NCBI GenBank assembly: GCA_030847615.1
Contig: JAUMIR010000002.1
Location: 198,569,809-198,633,808, forward strand
Direction of reading: 5' to 3'
Length of the DNA: 64,000 nt
From: Gambelia wislizenii
Lineage: Eukaryota > Chordata > Lepidosauria > Squamata > Crotaphytidae
Each line of letters starts with the position of its first letter. The first letter of the stretch is position 1. A program made the translations under genes and the position numbers. This document shows, piece by piece, positions 23,001 through 35,000 of the stretch. The notes beneath the pieces were generated by a model. The model was given only the letters and a program-made list of their open reading frames with translations. It was not told the DNA's origin and made no database searches.

Positions 23001-26000
23001 GACCTTAGATCCTTTTCATATACTGCTGTCAAACCAGTGTCACTCATCTTATATCTCTGCATTTGATTTTTCCTGACTAAATGTAGTACCTAGAACTTTA
23101 CATTTATCCCTGTTGATGTTCATTTTAGGCTTATCACACAAAGAAAGGGAAGAGGAAGTGCAGCTGGGCAATAGTGCCTCCATCCCTTATTGCATGACAT
23201 CATATCTCTTCAACAGTTCTTCAGTTCTGGTCCCGTGGGAGATAGTTGTAAAAGTGTGTCTTTTTTTTAAAATGGATTTTTTCAATGAGAAAAAAGACTC
23301 ACTTTTACAACCATCTCCTATGGGACCAGAACTGAAGAACTACTGAAGAAATATAACTGGCCCTCCAAATTCATGGGGATTAGGGGTGGTGCACCCCTGT
23401 GAAAGTGAAAAAATTCAAATATCATAAGCTCCCCCCCAACATGGATGCTCTGGATTCCTTTCCCACTGACTGCCTGGGCTCATACCTCCCTTTCCAAGCT
23501 TGCCAACAGGATCCCTCAGCCTTCTTCTCAAGACCTTCCTCGCTAAACTGTCTCTCCACAACACTACTTGAGTTGCTCATTCTCCTTACTGTCTCCTGTC
23601 CTGTTGAAACTTCCAGCCACTCACTTGGGGTTCCAGCTTGCAATCAGGGGGCCATTTACACGATGAAAATGTCCCGAGAAGAATTCGTGTCGATCCCTGG
23701 CAGTTTACACGTACATTGGGTCGGGTACGTGATTTTCAGAAGGGGGGCCACCTTTTATCCCTCAACCTGTGTGCGGGACTTCTAGTCCCGCAGTTTGTGC
23801 CGGTTTTTAAAAAAGTCTCTGGAGGATTTGGAAAATCGGAAATGTAAACAGCCTGGGACAAAATGTCTCAGTACTGGGATGACCGGAAATGGTGACTGGG
23901 GGCAGACTTAGAGATCAGCAACCAGAAAAGGAGGGGTCACTCACCCGTTCAACAGATCCAGCCTCACCAGCCGAAAACAAAGGCATCCCTTCCAGCTGCA
24001 CGAAGGTTGATGTGTGTGTGTGTGCGTGCGCACGTGTACTCAATCACCTTTTTAAATGGATTTCTACACTGCAAACCCTTCAGCTTTACCTTTTCCTCTA
24101 CTGCATGTTACAGAGAGATCGTGGTGGGCAGAGGGTCGCCCATTCATCCCCTGCCTTGGTCACCTCCCTGGGTCAGAACGGGCACATTAAAATATTCAAG
24201 CCTCTGAGCGAATGAACACCCTTTAATTCCCCCTCTCTGTGTCTGTGTCTTTCAAAACGCCTGCCTGTAGCCGGCTTGAAATCTCTGCAGCCTGCTGTAA
24301 GGGTTAATATTTTAAAGAGGCAAGGGGAAACCCAAGCAACTTGATTTCAAAAGGAAAGCGCTTGGCTTGATTTCAAAAGGAAAGCCCTGCGTCTGAGCGA
24401 AAGATCTGTCTGGATCTTTCAAACTGCTTTCTGCCTCTTCTGAAAGGGTTAAAATTTTAAAGAAGCAAGGGGGAATAACAAACCTCTGCCCCCCTCTCTC
24501 TCCCCCCCCCAGCCAGCCAATAGCATCGCTCGTGGCGCGGAACTCTAAAGGAAGTGTGTTACCGAGGTTGTGAAAACACAAGTAATCGCATCTTTGATTG
24601 ACAGCCAAAAAAAAAAAATTTAAAACCTAAAAACCCTCAGAACTTTGGATGTGTAAATATCAGTCATGGGACCACCCAGGATATCCAGATCAGTGACATA
24701 AATCGTATAAACAGCGAGGGACAGATTTGTGATCACAAAGTCACGGTAAGCACCACGACAATTTCTGTCGTGTAACTGGCACCCAGGATCCCTCAGCCTT
24801 CTTCTCAAGACCTTCCTGGCTGAAATACATCCCCACCCCCTCCTTCAGTTCCTCTTTCTCCCAACAGTCTTGAGGGATCCTGCTGGCAAGGTGGAAACCT
24901 GAGTGAGTGGCTGGAAGTTTTGCAGATAGGAAACAGCGGAGAGAAGGAGGAACACAAGGAGTGAGCCAGGAGCCAGGAGGTTAGGCCACTTAAGTGAATA
25001 ACCAAATCTGCGAAAGAGAAACATACGAATGTGGAGAGCCAGCTGTACAATGACATGCGGTAAGGCAGAATGGAAGGCACTATTATCTGACTGCACTTTT
25101 GCTTCCCTTCCCTTGTGTGATAAGTCTCTTTGTTAATTTCAACAAACTTAAAAAAACGCTTTCTCTTCACAGAAAAAAAATTGCACAGGAATTGTGCAAA
25201 ATCATCTCTTCCAGAATCACCTACTTAAAGATTGTTTTATGTTTGTTCATAATAAGGCCTCCTCTGAACAGGCACCCCTTCTGCCATCACATCTCCTCTT
25301 TACAGCAAATCAGCATCCAGAATGCTCTAATGTTCTACCACACTCACTCCCTGCTCTTACCTCACCTTACTTACTCTAAAATACCAACTTATATATAATA
25401 CACCTTACCACTAATAACATACAAACATAAAACCATCTCTAAGTCTTGGACTATACACTAGAACAGCTGAAAAGTTCATATATTCAACTGTTTGACATGT
25501 ATGAACTGGTCCATAGACCTGGGTTCATACCATTGCTTAGTAAGTAACCTATGTTTCACTGACTTCTATAAAGAAATAACATGGCTACCTCAGTAATGTT
25601 TTGTTTTCCTGTCTTTGAGGTGTGCAGTGATGGAATTCTGGCAAAAAATTCTCAGGGGTTAAGGAGGGAAGGGGAAGAAATAATATTTAGGCCCAAATCT
25701 TATGGTTAGTTCCAACTAAAACATAATTAATTGAATTGATTAATTTGAATTAATTAATTTATGTACCTCTTGATTTAAGCATCAATACAATGGGTCTACT
25801 CTATTTGGGTCTAGGCAACAGAATCCTGGCTTTTGTTTTGTCTCAGTTTTCATTTTTGAACCATTTCAGCAGAGATCTGTTACCATTATAGGCATGGACT
25901 CAGTGCCAAGAGGCTTTGAAGCATCAAAATTATATTCAAACCATATAGTTTAAAAACACTTTGTGGAGGAAGTCTAGAAAATGACATATATCCCAGTTTC

Positions 26001-29000
26001 AGGAAGTCAATGAACAACAACTAAGAAGAGCATAATGAGGCTGCTAGAAGTATTCTGGTATTTCCAGCTGTGTTATATTACAATATATTTAATAATTAGA
26101 GTTTGAGATTTAAATAATTAAAGCTTTTATTCGTTAAATAATATACAAGAAGGTTCCTTAGAAGTTCTTCATTAGAAAATCATATAAATGTTTTAAATAA
26201 CGTTATCTACTACGATCCATTTTTAATCATAGAATCATAGAGTTGGAAGAGACCACAAGGGCCATCCAGTCCAACCCCCTGCTATGCAGGAATACCCAAT
26301 CAAAGCATTCCTAACAGATGGCCATCCAGCCTCTGCTTAAAAACCTCAAAAGAAGGGGACTCCACCACACTCCGAGGCAGTGCATTCCACTCTGGAACAG
26401 CTCTTACTGTTTAATGTTTACTGTTAGAGTTTCCTGTTTGTTTGCATCATGTATTTGGTTTGAGCAAGGTGTACAAAAATTGACACAGAAGAATAGAATT
26501 CAAAACTGGCCACATATCTGGCCTGATGTGTTACTTTTTCTGTATAGAAGATGAAGATTGTGGATATTATATGATATATTCTTTTCAGGTTGTTTCTCTG
26601 AGCTATTGAGTAGCAATAAAAGCACAGGGTGTCAGGGTGTGTTGTTGTCTGCCCTATATCATTATACAGATGGCTTGGAAACTTGTCTCCTTGGGGTTCT
26701 TACACAAAAAAAGAATGGAAGTAATAGCATCAACCACTGTAGTGAAACAGGGCATTCTCCACTGAAGACAGTCAGACCCTATATTTGCAGTTATTACCGA
26801 GAACCTGACATTAGAAGATATTGAGCAGTAATGATGTGAGCAAAATAAAGTACAGGCCACCCCTTGTATTTGCCAAACCAATACCTGCAGTTTCGGTTAT
26901 CCACGGCTGAAAAGATAGAGACACATACCATAGAGTCGCACTGGGAAATGCCTAGAGAGGTATCCTCTCTAGGAGTCACTAGGTTCCTCAGTGCAACCCT
27001 ATGGTATGTTTGTACTGTAAGTCCTTTATTTTAACAGGGTTTGCTATTATCTTCAGCTTCCATTATCAGCGCTAAGTCAGATGTCAACCCCTCCCGAATA
27101 TGGGGAGGAGACCTGTTTTACATATGGAGGTGATGATATCTTGTCCCTGTGAAGGTCTCTGACTTTTTGAGACAAATTTGAAAGTGAATAGTGGATCCAT
27201 GTGGCTTTCACCTGTGCTTTTGGTTATAAAATTTAAGAATAAAGTGAAGGATTCAGAAGTCCTCACTATGTTCTAATTCTGGGTTTTTCTTTTAGCACCT
27301 ACTACTGTAACTGCAATTGCTACCAGTGTTCCCACAGACCCAAATTTCCCTATCAAAACAACAGAGTGCTCTCTGAGGTAAGTATGGACACACATGTAAC
27401 AATGGATACAGGTACTGAACGACAAACAGAAATTCCAGTCTAGGGGAATCTAAAGCATGCAAATTATAATTTCCACTTTTGGTTTCTGGTTTCCTATTGG
27501 TTGTTGTTGTGCCTTCGACACATTGCAAGTTCCACGTGAAGTGAACAGCCAGCTGAGCACCAAATAATACTGTATATGTGGGATATTTCACATGTCAGCT
27601 TTAGTCTAGCATTCTGTTGATGAACTTTGCTTTCATTATTGCAATTGGTGAGGGGGGGGGCACATAAAGTGAAGGGAATCTGGAAATGAAAGAGTTGGGA
27701 TCTGACCAACTTGGCTTGAAAACACCAGTGAGGTGGCTCTCAGCGGAAGGAGGGTGGGGAAGGGACCTTCCTCTGGAGGAACTTTCTGAGCTTCCCTGTT
27801 CCATCCAGTCAGAACAGGTCCAAGTTAGGCATTCATTTAACAATCCTGAACTGTATGCTAAACAACCCAGAGTGTGCACACGCAAGTGATGTCTCATGTC
27901 GATTCACCCTCTTTTTTTGTCCCAGCCCTGGTCTTGATGAAAATTTGACAATCCTATTACCCATTGTGTTTCTGGTACTGGTGGTGATCTTAACAGGAGC
28001 ACTACTGCTAATGTGGAGGCTCAAGAAGCAAAAAGGTACGTGGAAACTTATGAAACAGTCCCTGTGTATATCCTTTCTTCCCCTGTCTCACCACTGTCCT
28101 TTCTGGTTTCCTCCATATTCCCTTCCTAGCCCTTTGACTTTTATGTGATCCCAGGGTCCTTAAAGACTAAGCTCCTTCAAATATCAAAGCGAAGGCATGC
28201 AGCAGCTATAGGGGGTAAGGATTAGGCAGAAACCGCATTGGCTGACAGAAATCCCCTTTGATCAGCAGAATCCTCTTCTGCTGGGTGTAGGGTTGCCAAC
28301 CAAAATAAGGAACAGGGCTCTTGTCCCTTTAATGGGTAGAATGGGGAATTTCAGCAGTTGTTGCTTGCCTGAAATCCCCATCGCTAGGCTGAATCCACAC
28401 CTGCAACATAGTTCATCCTTACCTCAATCCCAGTGCTGTTTCAACATATGATGTTGCTCTGGTTTTGAAGTGAAATAATTTCTTTTCAATGCCTGAGGAC
28501 TTTATGCAATTAAAAAAACATACACAAGTGTTTACCCCAGAATTTCTAGGAAAAAACACATTTTTTTCAATGTGTGTCCTGTGCCATGAATTGGGATTGG
28601 GATGGAATGGGGTGGGGGGATTGGAGGGCAGGACAGTTTAGTAGGTGATTACCTTGGCACCCTCATCAGGCAAGTGTGGTGTCACCATTTTTTAAATTTT
28701 AAGTGTATACATGCAGATATTCATATATCTGAAGGTCTGAGATTCTCTGCTCTCTGGTGTATGTGTTTGTGTGTGTGTTACATTTTATTAAATACATATT
28801 ATTTTATTAAATTTTATTAAATGCAGTCATCCCTCCACATTTGCAGGGGTTAGGGGCACACCACACCATGTTTAATAGGGACTTCAATAACATTGGTCAT
28901 AGAATCATAAAATCATAGAATTGCAGAGTTGGAAGAGGCCACAAGGGCCATCTAGTCCAACCCCCCTGCCACGCAGGAAATCACAATCAAAGCATCCCTG

Positions 29001-32000
29001 ACAGATGGCCATCCAGCCTCTGTTTAAAAACCTCCAAGGAAGGAGACCCCACCACACTCCGAGGGAGGGTGTTCCACTGCCAAACAGCTCTTACTGTCAA
29101 AAAGTTCCTCCTAATGTTGAGGTGGAATCTCTGTTCCTGGAGCATGCATCCAGTGCTCCGTGTTCCAGTCTTTGGAGCAGCAGAAAACAAGCCTGCTCCA
29201 TCCTCAATGTGATACCCCTTCAAATACTTAAACAGGGCTATCATATCGCCTCTTAACCATCTTTTTTCCAAGCTAAACATACCCAGCTCCCTAAGTCTCT
29301 CCTCATAAGGCATCGTTTCCAGACCTTTCACCATTTTAGTCGCCCTTCTTTGGACGTGCTCCAATTTGTCCATATCCTTTTTGAATTGTGGTGCCCAGAA
29401 CTGGACACAGTATTCTAGGTGAGGTCTGACCAAGGCAGAATAGAGCGGCACTATTACTTCCCTTGATCTAGACACTATACTTCTATTGATGCAGCCCAAA
29501 ATCGCATTGGCCTTTTTAGCTGCCGCATCACACAGTTGACTCATGTTCAACTTGTGGTCTACTAGGACTCCTAGATCCCTTTCGCACGTAGTCTCATTCA
29601 GCCAGGTCTCTCCCATCCTATATTTATGCATTTCATTTTTCCGCCCTAAATGCAGTACCTTACATTTCTCCGTATTGAATTTCATTTTGTTAGCTTTGGC
29701 CCAGCTCTCCAATCTATCCAGGTCATTTTGAATTTTGATCCTGTCCTCTAGGGTATTAGCTACTCCTCCTAATTTGGTGTCATCTGCAAATTTGATAAGT
29801 ATGCCCCTAATTCCCTCATCCAAGTCATTGATAAAGATGTTGAATAGCACTGGGCCCAGGACTGAACCTTGTGGCACCCCACTGGTCACATCTCTCCAAG
29901 ATGAAGAGGAGCCACTGCTGAGCACCCTTTGGGTTCAGCCGGTCAACCAATTACAAATCCATTGAACAGTTAACTTGTCTAGCCCACATTTTACAAGTTT
30001 GTTTGCAAGAATGTCATGGGGAACCTTGTCAAAGGCCTTACTGAAATCCATGTATGCGATGTCCACAGCATTCCCTTCATCTACCAAGCTGGTAACTTTA
30101 TCAAAAAAAGATATCAGATTAGTCTGGCATGACTTGTTTCTCTGAAACCCATGTTGACTTTTTGTGATTATGGCATTGCCTTCTAAATGTTCACAGACTC
30201 TTTTTTTAATGATCTGCTCTAGAATCTTCCCTGGTATTGATGTCAGACTAACTGGACGATAATTGTTGGGATCCTCTTTTTTCCCCTTTTTGAAGATGGG
30301 GACAACGTTTGCCGTCCTCCAGTCTGCTGGGACTTCTCCTGTTCTCCAAGAGTTCTCAAAGATTATTGCCAATGGCTCTGAGATTATATTTGCCAGCTTT
30401 TTTAATACTCTTGGATGTAGTTCATCTGGTCCTGGAGATTTAAATTCATTTAGTTTAAGAAGGTATCCCTGTACTACCTCTTTGCTTATTCTGTGCTGGA
30501 TTTCCCCTATTGTGTCCTCTGTGCCATCTTCTCTGCGTAGTGGCCCTACCATTTCCTTCTTCCTCCTTTTGCTGCGGACATACCCAAAACCCCCCTTTTT
30601 ATTGTTCTTAACCTCTCTAACAAGCCTGAGCTCATTCTGCACTTAAGCTTTTCTGACTTTACTCCTACACGTGCTCGCTATCTCTTTGAATTCTTCTTTG
30701 GTGATTTCCCCCTTTTTCTATTTCCTATACATGTTCCGTTTAAAACTTAACTCTGTTGAAAGTTCTTTAGTCACCCATCCTGGTTTCTTGAGACACCTCC
30801 CATTTTTCTTCCTCAATGGTACTGTTTGAAATCGTGCCTTCAGTATCTCCCTTTTGAGAAAGTCCCATCCGTCTTGAAGTCTCTTCTCTTTTAGTATTCC
30901 TGACCATGGGATCATCCCCAGTAATTCCCTGAGTTTATTGAAATCAGCTCTCCTAAAGTCAAGAATGTGTGTCTGACTATGCCTGGCTTCTCCTTTCCAT
31001 TGTATAACAAACTCCAGGAGAACATGATCACTCTCACCTAAGGATCCCACCACTTGCACCTCATTAACCAGGTCATCCCTGTTGGTTAGGATCAGATCTA
31101 AAATAGCTGACCCCCTTGTTGCCTCTTCCATCTTTTGGACCATGAAATTGTCTTCCAGGCAAGTAAGGAATTTGCTAGACCTTGAAGTTTTGGTTGAGTT
31201 AGATTCCCAGCAAATATCAGGATAGTTGAAGTCACCCATCACTACTACATCTCCCCTTTCTGCGTGTGTGGTCATCTGTTCTAGAAAGGCATCATCCAAT
31301 TCCTCCGTCTGTCTTGGGGTTCTGTAGTAGAGTCCCACAATAACATCCCTGTTGTTTCCCTCCCCTTTAATTTTTATCCAGATGCTCTCCACCTGGCTTC
31401 CAGTATTGATGTCATGGATCTCTTCACTGGCGTAAATATCCCTGACATATAATGCTATTCCTCTTCCTTTCCTGTTTGGCCTGTTTCTCTTATAAAGGTT
31501 ATACCCCTCTATTCCTACATTCCAATCATGAGACTCGTCCCACCAGGTTTCAGTAATGCCTATTATATCATACCTGCTTTGTAGTTCTAGGAGTTCATGT
31601 TCATCTTGCTTATTACCCATGATCTGTGCATTAGTGTAGAGACATCTAAGACCATGTGTTCCCTTTACTTGCTCCCTGTGCAAGTTTTTTTTGCCTCCCA
31701 CTGTTGGGTCCTTGCGCTGTTTGCCTTGTTCCCTCTATGACAGTTTGACTATTTTCTCCAGCCCTTTTGCCTTCCAGAATACTGTCTCCCTCCCCCATAT
31801 GACTCAGTTTAAAGCCCTCCTGATCAAATTCTTGAGAGTGTAGGCAAAAATGTTTCTGCCAACTGTTGTGAGATGCACCCCATCTCTTGCCAGAAGTCCC
31901 CCCTCATGGAAGTGCAGCCCATGATCCAAGAATCCAAATTGTTCTCGGCGACACCATCTACGGAGCCAGTTGTTTACATTGGCTATTTTCCTCTCCCTTC

Positions 32001-35000
32001 CTGGACCATGCCCTTCAACTGGCAGAAGAGGCGAGATGACAACCTGTGCACCCACTTCTTTCAGCTTCCTCCCCAGAGCCTCATAATCTCTTCTGAGCTT
32101 CGGAAAGCTGTGCCTTGCAGTATCGTTGGTCCCCACATGGACCAAAAGGAAGGGGTAATGATCTGTAGGCTTTACGAGTCTTGTCAACCTCTCTGTCACA
32201 TCACGGATCTTTGCCCCAGGGAGACAACACACCTCCTGAGACATCTTGTCAGGCCCACAAACCACTGCTTCTGTACCCCGCAGCAAGGAGTCCACCACCA
32301 CCACCACACGCCTCCCCTGAGGCTTCGGAGCTGCTGTTCCTTGTGGTGGTACTCTCAAGGTCCCCTGCACTGCCCCTGAAGTCTGTCCATACTGTTCTTC
32401 CTCATTGTCCTTGATAAGGGAGAGGGCTTCGAATCAATTCTGTAGCTGCAAGCTGCTTGAAGAATCCCTCGATTTTCTTGTTCTGTGTGTGACATTCCTC
32501 CAGCTATCAACCTCCTGTGTCTGTGGAGTGACATTCTCCTCCCCAGCCAGTTCCTCTGTGTGGTCCCTGCCCAAGAGTGTTCGTTCTATTCTGTCCAGGA
32601 AAACGTCTTGCTCCCGAATATGTTGAAGTGTAGCTACCCTTGTCACCAGCTGCTGGACTTTCTCCTCCAAGAGGGCTACCAACTTGCACTTGGTGCATGT
32701 GAAGTTCCCCATGTCTGTAGACAAGATGGTGTCCGTCTTCAGCTGTGTTCGGCTAAGTCAGTGGTCAAACTTTTGCTCACTAGGAGGAAATCAAATTGGT
32801 GGGGTGGATAGGTCTGGCATGTGGCTGTTCCCTTGCTCACTCACTCCAGTGGGATGGGAAGGGAGTTGGGACAGGGGGAGAGGGAGGAGGAAGGGCAGGT
32901 GGTCCATGGGTCTCTGGGGCAGACAGAGGTTGCAGAATGGGAGGAGGGGTGGAGGGGAGAGCAACCGCTGTAGGATCAGCCACCAGAACCCCTTCTTGCT
33001 TCCCTTGCAGCATTGGCCTCAATGGGTCCTGACTAAAGCGTGGCTCATACAGGATGTTCTGCATGCAGCTACTGGGATTTCCACGTTTGTGCATGTGTAT
33101 TTGCAGACAGATACGCAATGCTTTCCCTCCCATATGGGCAACCACAGCTTGTAACATGCACACATAAAGGAATAGAGCAGTGGCTGTGAGCTTTCATCCC
33201 TCTTATTTTGGAAACAGAAAGCTCAGCAGAGCTTCAAAGTTCTAGGAGACAAGTGGAGCAATGGGGGAGACAAGTGAAGGAGTAGAATTCTCTTGGCCTC
33301 CTCCCACCACTGCAGCCACCATCCCACCTACCACCTTGGCTTTTTCCTCTTCCCCTCTCCCTGTCCTGCTCCCTCTGTCTTCCCCAGAGACCTGCACACC
33401 ACCTGTCATCTATCTTCCTGCTCCTCTCATCCCCTTCCCTTCTCCCCCTCCCACCAAAGTAAGTGAGCGAGCTAGGGAATTTTAAATGTTTTGGCTTAAA
33501 CTGAATAAGGTGGTGTTTAATTCTCCCAGCACACACTTATACACACACATGGTACGGAGAAGTCCTTGTGGGGTTACAGAGGGAAAAGAGAAAGAAAGTG
33601 GGGTGAGGGAGCCATCCAATGCAGGTTGGTGGTATGATTGACAGGAAAACAAGAAAGGCTATTGTTTGATATGGATATGCGGATATATGTATATTCACAT
33701 GATTGCTGGGAAGAAAACAGCCCTACAGACTCTGTGGCCATGTGGCCAAAAATAATCAGATACTGTGAGCACATCAACCATGCTGGAAATGCCCTTTTGT
33801 ACCTCCCAGTGATGTTATGGCAGGTGAGGAAAATGTGTGGCTTTCAAGACTAATTTGAGTTCAGATTAAAATGGGTGTGTGTGACCTTAACGTGGTCAAA
33901 TTGGGACAGGATACTGTGCACTGGATCTGGGATATAGCCCTCATGTGGATTCAGGCTTAGATACAGACTGATGACATTGTCCACTGAGACGTCTGGAGCA
34001 CCACAGTGGATTTAATTGGAAGATGTCCTCAGTCTGTGTCTAGCTATGGGGACATAGCCAAATGCTTCTGCCTTCCCCTCTGTGATCATGCCACAATGGT
34101 GAATCTTGGTGTGGTGACAGGTAAGCCATAGCAGTCCCACATGCTGAACTCTTAACATTACGCTCACTCATGTAAGATCTGGGCTACCTACTGTTGCCAG
34201 TGACCTGCAACTAACAGATTCAGAAGGGGCTCTGTTCTTTATTACTTATATCAGCTATGACAAGGCATGCCAAATGTAATTATGATCACTCTCCTTTGCA
34301 AGAATATCCACCAGTCCATCAGCCATGCCACTCTGGGCAGTTACATTTGCCTAAATCCATTTGTTAGTCTCAACTAGAGTAGAGCTGTTGAATCAGTTGC
34401 TGGATGATAAGTCGTTTATTCAGTGACTGAAACCCTGTTGGTGCAATACACCAGCAGCTGCCCTTTTTCCAGGGTGGTGCAGCAGCAGCAAGGGAAGTCA
34501 TACAAAGTCCTTCCTTCCTTCCTTCCTCTCTGCAGTGCTACAGGTATTTTTCTGGCTGATGTCTTTACAGCCTATGCTTGTTGTGCCAGCATAATCAGCA
34601 AGCCAGGGGGTCTGCTCCTTTCAGGATTTAGGAATTGAATTTAGGTCACTGTGTTGACATACTTGTGTATGGATACAGTTATTGTTATGAGTGATACATT
34701 TCTGCAAGTATAGCAACTCAGCACACACACACACACACACACACATATGTCCTTGAGCAAGCAGGGATCACTAGCATTGAGGCCATGATATTGAGAACAC
34801 AGCTGCACTGGGCAGGGCACGTTTCTAGGATGGAGGACCATCGCCTCCCCAAAATAGTACTCTATGGTGAACTCGCCATGGGTCAGCATAAGAGGGGAGC
34901 TCCAAAAAAGTGATACAAGGACTCCCTGAAACAACATCTCAGGCTCGGCCAAATTGATCACCAACATGCATAATGGAAGCCCACATAACAATACAACTTC

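Larger units (their letters stand above)
18768..27295 (+). other. Intron 2 of the CD300-like gene (8.5 kb)
   Basis: GTGAG donor at 18768 and TTTTAG acceptor ending at 27295. Holds the 431-bp tandem duplication, two generations of CR1, Tigger-like MITEs and a nested DNA element. 18900-20040 and 25100-26220 show no exon or clear repeat beyond low-complexity runs; 25720-25765 is an ATTAATT-rich tract. Confidence 0.75.
28896..32750 (-). mobile_element. Near full-length CR1 LINE with ORF1 and ORF2
   Basis: About 3.85 kb in antisense orientation within intron 4. The 3' tail (ATAGAATCATAAAATC) is at 28896-28925. ORF2 (31701-28987) and ORF1 (32724-31804) lie in the expected order, separated by about 100 nt. 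No frameshift was detected in either ORF; the breaks are single stop codons only. The 5' limit is uncertain: CR1-like text is clear to about 32725, and the G-rich sequence beyond (32830-33030) may be 5' UTR or host DNA. Confidence 0.9.

Noticed and set aside
31804..32370. SGNH hydrolase-like frame as a host esterase gene
   Set aside because: It sits in frame and in order upstream of a CR1 ORF2, has the coiled coil expected of CR1 ORF1, and is intronless. It is transposon ORF1.
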